DNA from: Aldehydirespirator sp965220485
GTDB taxonomy: Bacteria; Actinomycetota; Acidimicrobiia; Acidimicrobiales; Aldehydirespiratoraceae
Assembly: GCA_965220485.1 (NCBI GenBank)
Contig: OZ244832.1
Location: forward strand, 2,666,001-2,730,000
Direction of reading: 5' to 3'
DNA length: 64,000 bases
Every line of letters begins with the position of its first letter. Position 1 is the stretch's first letter. The position numbers and the translations under genes were made by a program. A model generated the notes under the pieces. That model was not told where the DNA came from. It searched no databases and worked only from the letters and a program-made list of their open reading frames with translations. Positions 24,012-33,415 of this stretch are shown here, in pieces.

Positions 24012-26924
24012 CTAGTTCTCGAGCTGCGCGATGAGGCGGGCCAAGATCTCGTCCTGGCGGCGGCGCAGCTCGGCCAACTCGTCAAGCAACTCCCGGCTCT
24101 CAGCGGGGGTCAGCTCGCCGAGCTCCACGTCGGGGGTTTCGGTGCCGGAGGGCTCCGCGGTCTCGTCGGGTGGCTCGTCGCGGCCGTCAACCACCGGGGC
24201 GTCGCCGTCGGTCACGATCGGGGGCAGCGCTACCCCGCTGAAGTCGGCGCCCGGATACAGCTCGTCGAGGGCCGCGCCCAGCGTCTTGCCCAGCGCGGTG
24301 CGGTTGCCCACCGAGGTGATCACCCCGGCCAGCAGCGGGATCTGGGTCCCCTGAGCCCGCACGTACATGGGGCGCACATACAGCAACGAGTCGGCGACGG
24401 GCAACAGCAGCATGTCACCGAAGTCCACCTGCGAGCCCTGGTCGTTGAGCAGCGTCAGCTCCCGGCTGATGGCGGGGTTGGTGGAGATGTTGGACGCCAC
24501 GATGGCCGGGCCCGGCGCCAGCAGGTTCGACATCTCATAGGACACCAGACGCGACGTCCCGTCGGGGCGCGTCTCGCCCACCATGAAGGCGGTCAGCTCC
24601 TTGCGGCTGTCGTCGTCGGAGATCGGAACGAACGAGCGCATAGCCACGAACGACGCCTCCCCCTCCTCGCCGGGGAGCTGGATCAGCGAGTAGTAGGCCG
24701 GGACCCGCCGCTCCCGCCGGGTCAGCAGGCCCCGGTCCCCGACCACGGCCTCGGCGATGCCCCCGGCCTGCACGCTGCGGCCCGGATCCTGGGCCACCGC
24801 CCAACGCTCGGTGCCGATGATCAGCGCCTCGGGGTCCGACACCTGGTACGACGCCCACATGTTGGTCTGCACGGTGAACAGGTCGCTCGGGAAGCGCAGA
24901 TGGGTGCGCAGGCCCTCGGGCATCTCGGAGAAGTCAGTGAACAGGTCGGGGAAGGCCGACTGCCACGCGGCGATGATCGGGTCCTGCACCGGCATGACGT
25001 ACAGCGTCACGTCTCCGTCGTAGGAGTCGACGACGGCCTTGACCGAGTTGCGCATGTAGTTGGCGCCGGTGCCGGCCAGGTCGGCGTCGGAGGCCAGGCC
25101 GCTGGTGTCGGCGCCCTGGGAGTAGGGGTAGCGGTCGGTGGTGGTGTAGGCGTCGAGCACGTAGTGGATGCGGCCGTCGAAGACCACCGGGTAGACGTCG
25201 GAGTCGAACTCCAGGAACGGGGCGACGCTCCTCACCCGGTCTTGGGCGTCGCGGATGTAGATGATGCTGGTGTCGCTGTCCACGAAGCTGGAGATCAGCG
25301 GGTCGAGCTGCCCGAAGCGAAGCGCGAAGGCGGTCTGGCGCAGGAACGACCCCATGCCGACGCCGCCGTCGCCGGTGTAGCGGAAGCTCTCCTCGCGGCC
25401 CTGGCCGTCCACGTAGTCGACCTCGTCGCGGGTGGCGCCCACCAGCGCATAGCCCTCGAGGTTCTCGCCGACGTAGATCTGGGGCTCGTCGAGCCGCACG
25501 CCGATGGCCGGGTCCACCTCGACGGGCAGGCCGCCGGCGATGAACACCGGGCTGCCCCGCACGTCGGTGACGTTGGCCCGGGCGATGGCGACCCCGTAGC
25601 CGTGGGTGATGGCCACATGCTGGCGCTCCCATGATCCCAGTTCGCCCAGGTTGAGCTCCCGGGCGGCCAGCACCACCTGGGTCAGCTCGCCGTCCACCTG
25701 GTAGCGGTCGACGTCGAGCACCGTGGAGAAGCGGTAGAAGTCCCGCTCGCCCTGGTCCTTCTCGAAGGTGTCGGTGAGCGTGAGCGGGTCGAGGATCCGG
25801 GTGTTGCGGACCGTCTGGGCCGCGGCCCGCAGCTGCGCGGGCGTGGGATTCTCCCTGTAGTCGAAGACTTCGAGGGCGACGTCGCTGTCGGGTACCAGCG
25901 AGTAGGCGACCCGGGTGGCGGCGATGTTGTCGGACGTGTACACGGACTCCCGGGCGGTGGTGTTGGGGTCAACCTGGAACCGTTGCACGAACGCGGGGTA
26001 CATGTTGCCCATCACCAGTGCGGTGAAGGCCCACAGGCCCACGGCCAGCACCGGCAGCACCCAGCCCCGCCGGCGCAGGTTCACCACCAGCAGCACCACC
26101 GCGAACAGCGAGATCAGCATCAGCAGGTTGAGAGCGGGCAGCTTGGCCTTGACGTCGGTGTACAGGGCGCCGTCGACCACGCCCCGGCTCGACACGGTGA
26201 GCTCGTAGCGGGACAGCCAGTAGTCGGCTGCCTTCACCAGGGCCAGCGCGGCCAGGATCGCCGACAGGTGCACCTTCACCGACGGCAGCACCCGCTGAGC
26301 GCCCCGGGGGACCTGGCCCCTTATGCCGCCGTTGATGTAGTGGGCGATGGAGACCACCACGAGGAGGATCATGAAGGCAGCGAATGCCCAGCTCACGAGG
26401 AACGACAGGAACGGGAGCCGGAACACGTAGAAGCCGATGTCGGTGTCCAGCAGCGGATCGGCCACGCCGAAGTCCTTGCGGTTGACGAAAAGCAGCCACT
26501 CCTCCCACTGGTTCGACACGCCCGACGCGGTCAGCAGCGAGAACACGACCGACACGGCCAGGCGCACCAGACGGGTGCGGCCCGACACCACCGCGTGGAA
26601 GCGACTGAGCATCTCCTCTTCGGGGCCGGGCGGGCGGGATTCGGGCGCCAAACGGTCGACTATGAGCAGGTTGACCCAGATCAGCACGAAGAAGGCGACC
26701 GCGAAGATTCCGAACAGGACGATCTTGGCCAGCAGCACGCGCCCCCACACGTCGGTGCGACCCAGCGAGTCGAACCACAGATAGTCGGTGTAGAAGCGGG
26801 CGATGCCGCGCAACGACAGCAGCAGGACCAGCAGGCCGCCCGCTACGAGGATGGCAACGAATCGAGCTCGTCTAGTTCCGAAGCGGGGTCGGTCGCCGGA
26901 GGGGACGGAAGAGATGGTACGCAC
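24012..26924 (-). CDS. UPF0182-family membrane protein
   Basis: 970 residues, typical for the family. Seven hydrophobic segments occur in the first ~310 residues (for example ARFVAILVAGGLLVLLLSLRG, IVLFGIFAVAFFVLIWVNLL), with DYLWFDSLGRTDVW near the start, a family hallmark. The large C-terminal part is extracellular or periplasmic (AITHGYGVAIARANVTD, PQIYVGENLEGYALVG). It ends in an acidic, Pro/Thr-rich segment and a short coiled coil (ESRELLDELAELRRRQDEIL). Function is unknown. It starts 6 bp after the DivIVA-like gene's stop, so the two are probably co-transcribed. Confidence 0.93.
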   Translation of the reverse strand: MRTISSVPSGDRPRFGTRRARFVAILVAGGLLVLLLSLRGIARFYTDYLWFDSLGRTDVWGRVLLAKIVLFGIFAVAFFVLIWVNLLIVDRLAPESRPPGPEEEMLSRFHAVVSGRTRLVRLAVSVVFSLLTASGVSNQWEEWLLFVNRKDFGVADPLLDTDIGFYVFRLPFLSFLVSWAFAAFMILLVVVSIAHYINGGIRGQVPRGAQRVLPSVKVHLSAILAALALVKAADYWLSRYELTVSSRGVVDGALYTDVKAKLPALNLLMLISLFAVVLLVVNLRRRGWVLPVLAVGLWAFTALVMGNMYPAFVQRFQVDPNTTARESVYTSDNIAATRVAYSLVPDSDVALEVFDYRENPTPAQLRAAAQTVRNTRILDPLTLTDTFEKDQGERDFYRFSTVLDVDRYQVDGELTQVVLAARELNLGELGSWERQHVAITHGYGVAIARANVTDVRGSPVFIAGGLPVEVDPAIGVRLDEPQIYVGENLEGYALVGATRDEVDYVDGQGREESFRYTGDGGVGMGSFLRQTAFALRFGQLDPLISSFVDSDTSIIYIRDAQDRVRSVAPFLEFDSDVYPVVFDGRIHYVLDAYTTTDRYPYSQGADTSGLASDADLAGTGANYMRNSVKAVVDSYDGDVTLYVMPVQDPIIAAWQSAFPDLFTDFSEMPEGLRTHLRFPSDLFTVQTNMWASYQVSDPEALIIGTERWAVAQDPGRSVQAGGIAEAVVGDRGLLTRRERRVPAYYSLIQLPGEEGEASFVAMRSFVPISDDDSRKELTAFMVGETRPDGTSRLVSYEMSNLLAPGPAIVASNISTNPAISRELTLLNDQGSQVDFGDMLLLPVADSLLYVRPMYVRAQGTQIPLLAGVITSVGNRTALGKTLGAALDELYPGADFSGVALPPIVTDGDAPVVDGRDEPPDETAEPSGTETPDVELGELTPAESRELLDELAELRRRQDEILARLIAQLEN

Positions 26925-26930
26925 GACCGG

Positions 26931-28700
26931 TCACGTTATCGGCTCCGGCCAGCCAACAGAGAAGGCGGCTTCGGCTGCAGTCTCCGCGCGGCGCGATCGG
27001 GACTCCCGATAGATGGAGCGCACCGCGCTGCTGAGCTCGTCTAGGTCCTCGGTGTCTTCGACCAGTTCGCCCAGTCGGGCCCGCACCGGCTCGACCAGAA
27101 CCGACACGATGGCGGCACCAGCCGCTTCGAGGTCGATGTCATCGATGCTCACGTCGATATCGGACGCGAAGTCCTGCATCGGCACGCGGGCAGCGCGGGC
27201 GTAGGCCCGAGTGTCGGCAGAGATGGTGCCGCGCACGGCTCGGGCGCCGTTGCGGCGTATGGCGTCGAGCAGATCGCCCTGCTCGTCGACGACCAACTGC
27301 TTGAGCCTGCGGGCAATCCCGCCCACGGCGACGGCCCGGGCCGCTCCGACGAGATCGTCGGGATCGTTGGGATCGGACGGCTCGTCGGGATCGGACGGCT
27401 CGCGGGCACCCGCGGTGGGTTCGACCGTGGTGGAGTCGGCGGCGGCGGAATCCGGCGCGGTGGTCGCAGGGGCGGCTTCAGCCATGTCGGACGGTGTCGC
27501 ACCGTTGCCGGTGGCCGGCGGCACAGCCTGGGGCGGCTCCAACCGCTCGCCGACTGGCCGGGTCGTGATGGAACGCAGGCGAGCGAAGATGGCCTCGGCG
27601 CCTGACGCCGCAGTGGCCCCGACGGCGGGCTCGGACGCTTCGATGACGCCGGTCGAAGCCGCTCCGTCGGGATCGAGCGCTTGTGCTTCTGGCAAACCGT
27701 CGCTGGCGTCGAGCTCGGAGTCCGCTTCGGCCCCGGTGTCGTCCTCGGTGTCGGCTTCAGCTTCGATGTCGTAGAGCCGCACCGCGGCCGAGGCAGACGG
27801 CGTCAGCGACGGCTTGTCGGTGTAGCCGACGATCTCGACGTGCTCGCTCAGATCGTCCAGCTCGTCAAGATCCTCCAGCCCGTCCGGCTCGACGTCGTCT
27901 GTGTCGACGGAGGGGGCTGCGACCTCCTCGGCGTCGGCGGCCGGCTCGGCCTGTTCAGACTGCTCCAGTTCGGCGTCGCCGTCGGCGCGGGCTCCTTCGC
28001 CGGACTCCGCCTCGTCGGGCTCGCGGTCGAGGGGCGCTCCCACCCGGCGGGCCGCCTCGATCTCGGCCTCGATCTCGCCGACGGTTTGCTCCCGCTCGGC
28101 CGCGACGCGCTGTCGGGCCCGCTCGGCCGCGGCGACGGCCTGAGGTTCGGCCTGGGCCAGCTCCTCGATCCAGCCGTCCAGTCCTTGACGGCAGATGTTG
28201 AGCGCTTCCATGAAACGGTCGTGGATCACTCGGAGCTGCTCCACCTCGACCCGGTGCTCGCGCCGCCTGCGGGCCAGGTCAGCGAGGATCCGCTGCCGAA
28301 CGTTGCGAGCCTCGACCACCATCCCCCTGCCCTGCTCGCGGCTCTCCTCGACGATGGCGGCCGCGGCCGCTTGGGCCTTGCCCACAATGTCGTTGTGCTC
28401 GGCTTCGGCGCGCTCGATTCTCTCCCGGGCCGCGTCGCTGGCCGACTGAAGCACGCGGGTCGCTTCGTCGCCCAGAGCCTCGGCCACGCGCCGCGTCTCG
28501 AGCGTCTCCGGCGGAGTGGCCTCAAGTTGGGCAATCCGTGCGGACAGCGAGTCGATCAGAACGTTCAGGTGGCGGATCTCGTCGGCGGCCTCGCGCAGCC
28601 GCGTGCGAACGGGCCCGGGCTCGTAGCCGCGGCGGACCGTTGCGAACTCGGTGTCCTCCACCGCTTCAGGGGTCAGCCCGGGTCCGGGGTCGTTTTCCAT
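26931..28700 (-). CDS. DivIVA-like coiled-coil protein with a conserved C-terminal helical domain
   Basis: 589 residues. Residues 18-75 (FATVRRGYEPGPVRTRLREA plus IRHLNVLIDSLSARIAQLE) are a DivIVA-type N-terminus. A long coiled coil continues to about 230. A disordered, Glu/Asp/Ala-rich region (about 235-470) follows, and then a helical C-terminal domain (GIARRLKQLVVDEQGDLLDA...GAARVPMQDF). DivIVA proteins bind curved membrane at poles and septa. The C-terminal domain seems specific to this lineage. Directly upstream of the UPF0182 gene, which suggests an envelope or growth role. Confidence 0.75.
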   Translation of the reverse strand: MENDPGPGLTPEAVEDTEFATVRRGYEPGPVRTRLREAADEIRHLNVLIDSLSARIAQLEATPPETLETRRVAEALGDEATRVLQSASDAARERIERAEAEHNDIVGKAQAAAAAIVEESREQGRGMVVEARNVRQRILADLARRRREHRVEVEQLRVIHDRFMEALNICRQGLDGWIEELAQAEPQAVAAAERARQRVAAEREQTVGEIEAEIEAARRVGAPLDREPDEAESGEGARADGDAELEQSEQAEPAADAEEVAAPSVDTDDVEPDGLEDLDELDDLSEHVEIVGYTDKPSLTPSASAAVRLYDIEAEADTEDDTGAEADSELDASDGLPEAQALDPDGAASTGVIEASEPAVGATAASGAEAIFARLRSITTRPVGERLEPPQAVPPATGNGATPSDMAEAAPATTAPDSAAADSTTVEPTAGAREPSDPDEPSDPNDPDDLVGAARAVAVGGIARRLKQLVVDEQGDLLDAIRRNGARAVRGTISADTRAYARAARVPMQDFASDIDVSIDDIDLEAAGAAIVSVLVEPVRARLGELVEDTEDLDELSSAVRSIYRESRSRRAETAAEAAFSVGWPEPIT

Positions 28701-28815
28701 GGCTCCTCCGAGGCCATCGCCCGCTCGCCGATCTGCGGACTGGGGCAGTTCCTACGATGGTACGACGCGGGAGTGTACAACGCGGCCATACCCCGCCCTT
28801 CCCCTCGCCGGAACT

Positions 28816-29874
28816 TCAGCCCTGCAAGCGTCCGACGGGATCGCCTCCGGAGACGGCCAGCGCGTTCAGCGCCTCGTCCAGGTTCGCCACCCCCACCACC
28901 GGAACATCGCCCGCACCCGACCGGGCCTCGTTCACCGACGCCGCGGGCACGATGATCATCTCGGCGCCAGCATCGCGGGCCGACACCGCCTTCTGGGCGA
29001 CGCCCCCCACATCGCCGACGGAGCCGTCGAGGTGGATGGAGCCGGTGACGGCAACCCGTTTCCCGCCCGTGAGCTCGCCCGGCGTCAGCACGTCCATAAC
29101 GATCAATGCGAAGGCCAGACCGGCCGACGGCCCACCCACAGCGCCCGAGGAGATGTCGACCTCGAAAGGCAGCGGGGACCGCTCAAGTCGCTCTGTTACC
29201 CCGCTCACGCCGATGTACGGCCCGCCGCTGTCGGGATGAGCGCCGAGCAGTATCTCCACATCGCGCCGCTCGCGGGTCTCGAAGTTCTCCACCGAGATCA
29301 CAGCCGGCGTGCCGGGCTCGAGGGTTGCCAGCACTGCTCGCAGCGACGCGACGGTAGTTACCGGATCGCCGTCGATGGACAGGATCACATCGGTGGCCTC
29401 CAGCAGGCCCTCGGCCGGTCCCCCCGCGACCGTCTCCGCAAAGAGCACTCCGGTGAAGTCGGCGGCATGCATGCCGAGGTGTTCGAGGGCCACGATCGTG
29501 GCGATGTCCTTGGAGCTCTCCATCAGATGCCGGTTGTGTACGCGCTGCTCGGTGTCCGACCGGTCGCCGTAGACCGACTCACGGGTGCGCAGTTCGATCG
29601 CGTCGTCCATCGAGGATCTGATCCAGTCGAGCACGGACAAGTCGCTGTCGATCGACACGGTGAGCAGCAGGATCTCCCCGTCGGGCTCGAACACGTCGAT
29701 GCCCTCGGCTTCGACCCGGCTGGATGTGGCCAGGGCAGTGCCGGGCAGGAAGGCCACCGCGTCGTCGTCGACCACGGAGTCGCCCGGCAGCAGCCGACCG
29801 GCCCTTTGGGCCGGCGCAAAGTAGAGCGTCGCGGCGGCCGCCACCAGCAGGATCAGGGTGCAGGCGAGGACCAC
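28816..29874 (-). CDS. PDZ-domain Lon-like serine protease (YlbL type)
   Basis: 352 residues from GTG 29874; the frame is open 40 codons further without a standard start. One membrane helix (VVLACTLILLVAAAATLYFA) is followed by an extracellular region. A PDZ domain (about 140-220) has LFAETVAGGPAEGLLEATDV, ILSIDGDPVTTVASLR. The Lon protease domain holds the catalytic Ser in GAVGGPSAGLAFAL (near 247) and the Lys in GGVAQKAVSARDAGAE (near 297). Predicted to cleave membrane or secreted proteins at the outer face. It diverges from the next gene. Confidence 0.9.
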   Translation of the reverse strand: MVLACTLILLVAAAATLYFAPAQRAGRLLPGDSVVDDDAVAFLPGTALATSSRVEAEGIDVFEPDGEILLLTVSIDSDLSVLDWIRSSMDDAIELRTRESVYGDRSDTEQRVHNRHLMESSKDIATIVALEHLGMHAADFTGVLFAETVAGGPAEGLLEATDVILSIDGDPVTTVASLRAVLATLEPGTPAVISVENFETRERRDVEILLGAHPDSGGPYIGVSGVTERLERSPLPFEVDISSGAVGGPSAGLAFALIVMDVLTPGELTGGKRVAVTGSIHLDGSVGDVGGVAQKAVSARDAGAEMIIVPAASVNEARSGAGDVPVVGVANLDEALNALAVSGGDPVGRLQG

Positions 29875-30058
29875 CCTCAGCCGGCGCCTTCTCCACTGAT
29901 AGGGGCGACGACGGGGCGGCGGGGAAGGCAGCCCACCCGGCGGAGGCGAATCCGGCGCCGGGGAAGTCGGCGGTGGGGAAGCTAGCGTGGCGAACCGTCC
30001 AGTCGTCTTCGCTCAGGCGCCGTACATTCACGCGGCGTCCGGACACCAAGGTACCGCC

Positions 30059-30562
30059 ATGGCGACAGTCCCGACCACCGGCGACACCGCTGAGACAGGG
30101 TCGAACTCCGCAGATCTGAGAACCGACGACGAGCGCGCCGACGACGAGCGCGCCGACGAAGCGGCCGGGGGCAGCCGCCGCCGAGGCTGGCGGGCCTGGC
30201 TCCCCGGGCGCAAGGGCACGCACGTCCGGACCGGCGGGCCCAGGACCTGGCCGGGGCTGAGGCTCGGCCGCAGAGACGCACCCGCCCGGAGGCTGAGGCT
30301 CGGCCGCAGAGACGCACCCGCCCGGATGCGGAAGCCCTGGCGGCGGATCGGGCTAATCGACGTGCTGCGGGTCTTGGGGCTGGCCCGGCGGGCAGTGCCT
30401 CGCCCGGTGGTGGGTCCGAGGGCCTACCCGCAATGGTGGCAGCGGGTGCTGGCGCTGCTGGTGCTGATGGCGATGGTGGTGGGCATCGGCTTCGTGCTCG
30501 CAGCCCTAGTGGGCCTCATGGTTGTGGTGGCCGGATTCCTGCTCGAGCAGGCCATCGCCTGA
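30059..30562 (+). CDS. Small protein with a basic linker and C-terminal membrane helices
   Basis: 168 residues from ATG 30059 (MATVPTTGD). The N-terminal half is charged and disordered, with a 36-bp duplicated segment encoding RLRLGRRDAPAR twice (about 30255-30330). The C-terminal part carries one long or two short membrane segments (VLALLVLMAMVVGIGFVLAALVGLMVVVAGFLL). No family recognised. It is 13 bp before the HEAT-repeat gene and probably co-transcribed with it. Confidence 0.6.
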   Translation: MATVPTTGDTAETGSNSADLRTDDERADDERADEAAGGSRRRGWRAWLPGRKGTHVRTGGPRTWPGLRLGRRDAPARRLRLGRRDAPARMRKPWRRIGLIDVLRVLGLARRAVPRPVVGPRAYPQWWQRVLALLVLMAMVVGIGFVLAALVGLMVVVAGFLLEQAIA

Positions 30563-30574
30563 GAGGCGGTCCTG

Positions 30575-31420
30575 ATGGATGCAGAGGCGCCCGCGGCGGT
30601 CCCGTCACCCGGAGCGAACGGGGCCATCGAGCGGCGGCGGGAAGCCGCCGAGGCCGGCCACGCGGGTGACGCCGCCGGGGCCCGGCTGCATCTCGGCGAC
30701 GACGATCCGATGGTGCGCTCGAGTGCGCTGCGGGCCTTGGACAGAGCCGGCGGCCTGGCTGCGGGCGAAATCGAGGCGGCAATGGAGGACCCCGCGCCCG
30801 CGGTCCGCATGACCGCGCTCGAGCTGGCCGCAGAACGCGGCGACGTGCCCGTGGCCGCCACCGCGGCCAGGCTCAGCGACAACGACCGCCGGGTGGTAGA
30901 GGCGGCCGCCTGGGCCTGCGGCGAGCGGGTCTCGCCAACGGATACCGCCGACGGCGCAACCGCCAGCGTCGTGGGCGATGCGGCCCAGGTCGAGACGGCC
31001 GGCGTCCTGGGCGATGCGGCCGGGGCCGAGACGGCCGACGTCGTGGGCGATGCGGCCGAGGTCCTAGGCGATGCGGCCGGCGTCGTGGGCGATGCGGCCC
31101 AGGTCGAGACGGCCGGGGTCCTGGGCGATGCGGCCGGGGCCGAGACGGCCGAGGTCGTGGGCGCGCTGGTCGAGGTGGCCGGTTCCCATGAGGATCCGCT
31201 GTGCCGGGAGTCGGCCATCGCGGCCCTGGGCGCGATCGGCGATGCTGCCGGGCTGGCAGCCATCCTGGCCGGGCTGGACGACAAGCCCGAGGTGCGCCGC
31301 CGGGCGGTGATCGCTCTCGCTCCCTTCGCCGGACCCGAAGTCGACGCCGCGCTGCTCCGCGCGACCACCGACCGGGACAAGCAGGTGCGGGCCGCAGCCT
31401 CGGAGCTGCTCGGCGCGTGA
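30575..31420 (+). CDS. HEAT-repeat protein with an internal low-complexity repeat block
   Basis: 281 residues. HEAT-like helical pairs at the start (DDDPMVRSSALRALDRAGGL, MEDPAPAVRMTALELAAERG) and at the end (DPLCRESAIAALGAIGD, DDKPEVRRRAVIALAPF, TDRDKQVRAAASELLGA). Between them (about 130-205) is a repeated GDAAQVETAGVLGDAAGAET-type block, nearly perfect at DNA level, apparently a recent expansion. HEAT arrays bind proteins; the partner is unknown. Confidence 0.75.
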   Translation: MDAEAPAAVPSPGANGAIERRREAAEAGHAGDAAGARLHLGDDDPMVRSSALRALDRAGGLAAGEIEAAMEDPAPAVRMTALELAAERGDVPVAATAARLSDNDRRVVEAAAWACGERVSPTDTADGATASVVGDAAQVETAGVLGDAAGAETADVVGDAAEVLGDAAGVVGDAAQVETAGVLGDAAGAETAEVVGALVEVAGSHEDPLCRESAIAALGAIGDAAGLAAILAGLDDKPEVRRRAVIALAPFAGPEVDAALLRATTDRDKQVRAAASELLGA

Positions 31421-31469
31421 TTGCTTGTGAGTCCTGAGTTCTGGCGGGCCTTGATTCTTCGTCGTCGAA

Positions 31470-32474
31470 CTACTCGTACTCTTCGCTGAAGATCGAGAGG
31501 TCCATGCCGAGGTTCTCGAGGCATCGGCCCGCACCCCGCACGACCGTCTCCAGCGGGGCGTCGACCCGCCGGACCCGCAGCGACATCTCCCGTGACAGCC
31601 GGATGTCCATTCCTCTGAGCAACCCGCCCCCGCCGACGAGGAAGACGCCCCGGGCGATCAGGTCCTGGGCCAGCTCGGGGGGTGACTGCGACAGGCAGCT
31701 CAGCACCGAGTCGACCATGGCGCTCACCGGCTCTTCGATCGCTCGGCGGATCTCGTTCGGCGTGACCACCGTGGTCTTCGGCATTCCCGACATCAGCTCC
31801 CGGCCGCGGATCTCGGCCGCGGTCTCGTTGCGGGTCGTCGCCGCCGAGCCGACCACGATCTTGGTGTGCTCCGCGGTGGGCTCGCCGATGGCCATGCCGT
31901 ACTCGCGCCGCATGTGGGCCTGGATGGAGTCGTCGATGTCGAACGAGCCCACCCTCACCGCCTCCAGGGCCACGATCCCGCCCAGGCTGAGCAGGGCGGT
32001 CTGGGTGGTGCCGCCCCCGATGTCCACCACCATCGACCCGACCGGCTCATCGATCGGGAGCCCGGCGCCGATGGCCGCGGCCAGCGGCTGGTCGATCAGC
32101 CGCACCTCGATGGCACCGGCCCGGCGGGCGGCCTCCATCACGGCCCGGCGCTCCACAGGGGTGATCGCCGAGGGCACGCACACCACTACGCGGGCCCGGT
32201 TGATCCTGCTCACCCCGACCTGCCTGAGCAGGATCCGGATCATGTCCTGGGTGATCTCGAAGTCGGTGATGGCGCCCTTGCGCAGCGGCCGACGGGCCAC
32301 GATGTAGCCGGGCGTGCGTCCCAGCATCCGGCGGGCCTTGTGGCCCACCGCCAGCATCTCGTTGGTGTTGGTGTTGATGGCCACCACCGACGGCTCGTTC
32401 AGCACCACGCCCTGGCCGCGGGCGTACACCAGAGTGTTGGCTGTCCCCAGATCGATGGCGAGGTCGCGGGGCAG
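31470..32474 (-). CDS. mreB: MreB-like actin-family cell-shape protein, apparent CTG start
   Basis: The phosphate-1 loop DLAIDLGTANT lies upstream of the first GTG (32429). The frame is closed by TGA at 32480-32478 and opens as GCC then CTG (32474), and this CTG aligns with the usual MreB Met ('MxRDLAIDLGTANT'; here L-P-R-D-L-A-I-D). I therefore place the start at CTG 32474 (334 residues). Other actin-fold motifs: VVCVPSAITPVERRA, VVDIGGGTTQTALLSLGG (phosphate 2), RGVFLVGGGGLLRGMDIRLS (adenosine). MreB polymerises under the membrane to direct wall synthesis. It follows a small membrane-protein gene with no gap, so coupled translation from that gene's stop may support the weak start. Confidence 0.88.
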   Translation of the reverse strand: MPRDLAIDLGTANTLVYARGQGVVLNEPSVVAINTNTNEMLAVGHKARRMLGRTPGYIVARRPLRKGAITDFEITQDMIRILLRQVGVSRINRARVVVCVPSAITPVERRAVMEAARRAGAIEVRLIDQPLAAAIGAGLPIDEPVGSMVVDIGGGTTQTALLSLGGIVALEAVRVGSFDIDDSIQAHMRREYGMAIGEPTAEHTKIVVGSAATTRNETAAEIRGRELMSGMPKTTVVTPNEIRRAIEEPVSAMVDSVLSCLSQSPPELAQDLIARGVFLVGGGGLLRGMDIRLSREMSLRVRRVDAPLETVVRGAGRCLENLGMDLSIFSEEYE

Positions 32475-32477
32475 GGC

Positions 32478-32735
32478 TCAGCGCTCCGGGACGGCGGGAG
32501 CGTCCCCCGGCGCGTCCGCGGGCGCTTCGGCGGAGGGATCCGACATCAGCGGGTCGAGCTTGGAGATCCCGCTGGCCGGACCCACCGGTCGCCCAGGAAC
32601 GCCCGACACCGACTGGAGCTTCTTGAGGAACGGAGTCGGGCGCCGCCACGTGATCCTGCGGGCCAGCCACAGCAGCATGGAGCCGACCGTGGCCAGGCCC
32701 AGCGAGGCGACCACCAGCAGCACCGAGCCCCTCAT
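32478..32735 (-). CDS. Small single-helix membrane protein between MoaE and MreB
   Basis: 85 residues. The N-terminal helix (MRGSVLLVVASLGLATVGSMLLWLARR) is followed by a Pro/Ala-rich acidic tail. Its start overlaps the MoaE stop by 4 bp and its stop abuts the mreB start region. Conserved position suggests an operon, but no function is known. Confidence 0.65.
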   Translation of the reverse strand: MRGSVLLVVASLGLATVGSMLLWLARRITWRRPTPFLKKLQSVSGVPGRPVGPASGISKLDPLMSDPSAEAPADAPGDAPAVPER

Positions 32736-33391
32736 CGAGCCGCCTCCGGAATGGCTGTGCCCGGAATGGCTGCTTCTGGAACGACGGAACCTGGAATAGC
32801 TGCTTCTGGAACGACGGAACCTGGAATAGCTGCTTCTGGAACTACGGAATCTGGAATAGCTGCTCTTGGAACGACAGAACCTGGAATAGCTGCTTCTGGA
32901 ACGACGGAACCTGGAATGGCTGTGTCCGGGAGCATCTCGATGATGTGCTGGGCCTCGCGGCCCCAGCTCTCACCACCCTGCCATCGCTCCCGCTTCCAGA
33001 TCGGCACCGTGGTCTTGAGAGTGTCGATGGCGAAGCGGGCCGCCTCGAAGGCTGCATCCCGGTGTGGGGATGACACAGCCACCACCACCGCCGGATCGCC
33101 CACCGCGACCGGGCCCACACGGTGCAGCAAGGCGACCCGCCCCAGATCGTCCCAGCGTCGCCTCATCTCGGCGACGATGGCGTCCAGGCGGGGCTCGACT
33201 TGGTCCTCGTAGGCCTCGTACTGCAGGAGGTCCACGCCGGGCCGGTCGGTGGAATGGTCGCGGGCCGTGCCGCTGAACTGTACGACCGCGCCGCAGTCGG
33301 GCAGCACCACCCACTCCGCCACTTCCGTCGATGGCAGCGGGTCGGGTGACAGCCCGAGCCAGGTGTCGCCAGTATCAGGGGGTGCCAGCAC
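32732..33391 (-). CDS. moaE: Molybdopterin synthase catalytic subunit (MoaE) with a repeat tail
   Basis: I chose GTG 33391; the frame is open much further up only because the leader repeat lacks stops. Motifs: GAVVQFSGTARDHS, LQYEAYEDQVEPRLDAIVAE, LLHRVGPVAVGDPAVVVAVS, SPHRDAAFEAARFAIDTLK and the signature VPIWKRERW with the catalytic Lys. The enzyme transfers sulfur from MoaD to make molybdopterin; no moaD is in the window. After the catalytic domain, the C-terminus carries about 60 residues of decapeptide repeats (AAIPGSVVPE), which standard MoaE lacks. Confidence 0.85.
   Translation of the reverse strand: MLAPPDTGDTWLGLSPDPLPSTEVAEWVVLPDCGAVVQFSGTARDHSTDRPGVDLLQYEAYEDQVEPRLDAIVAEMRRRWDDLGRVALLHRVGPVAVGDPAVVVAVSSPHRDAAFEAARFAIDTLKTTVPIWKRERWQGGESWGREAQHIIEMLPDTAIPGSVVPEAAIPGSVVPRAAIPDSVVPEAAIPGSVVPEAAIPGSVVPEAAIPGTAIPEAAR
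32761..32925 (-). repeat. In-frame 30-bp tandem repeat at the 3' end of moaE
   Basis: Five full units plus partial ends, each encoding ten residues (AAIPGSVVPE with variants R-A-A-I-P-D). Small differences between units show it is not an assembly stutter. Confidence 0.88.
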
Positions 33392-33415
33392 TACGGGACA
33401 GCGTAGGTCGTCCAG

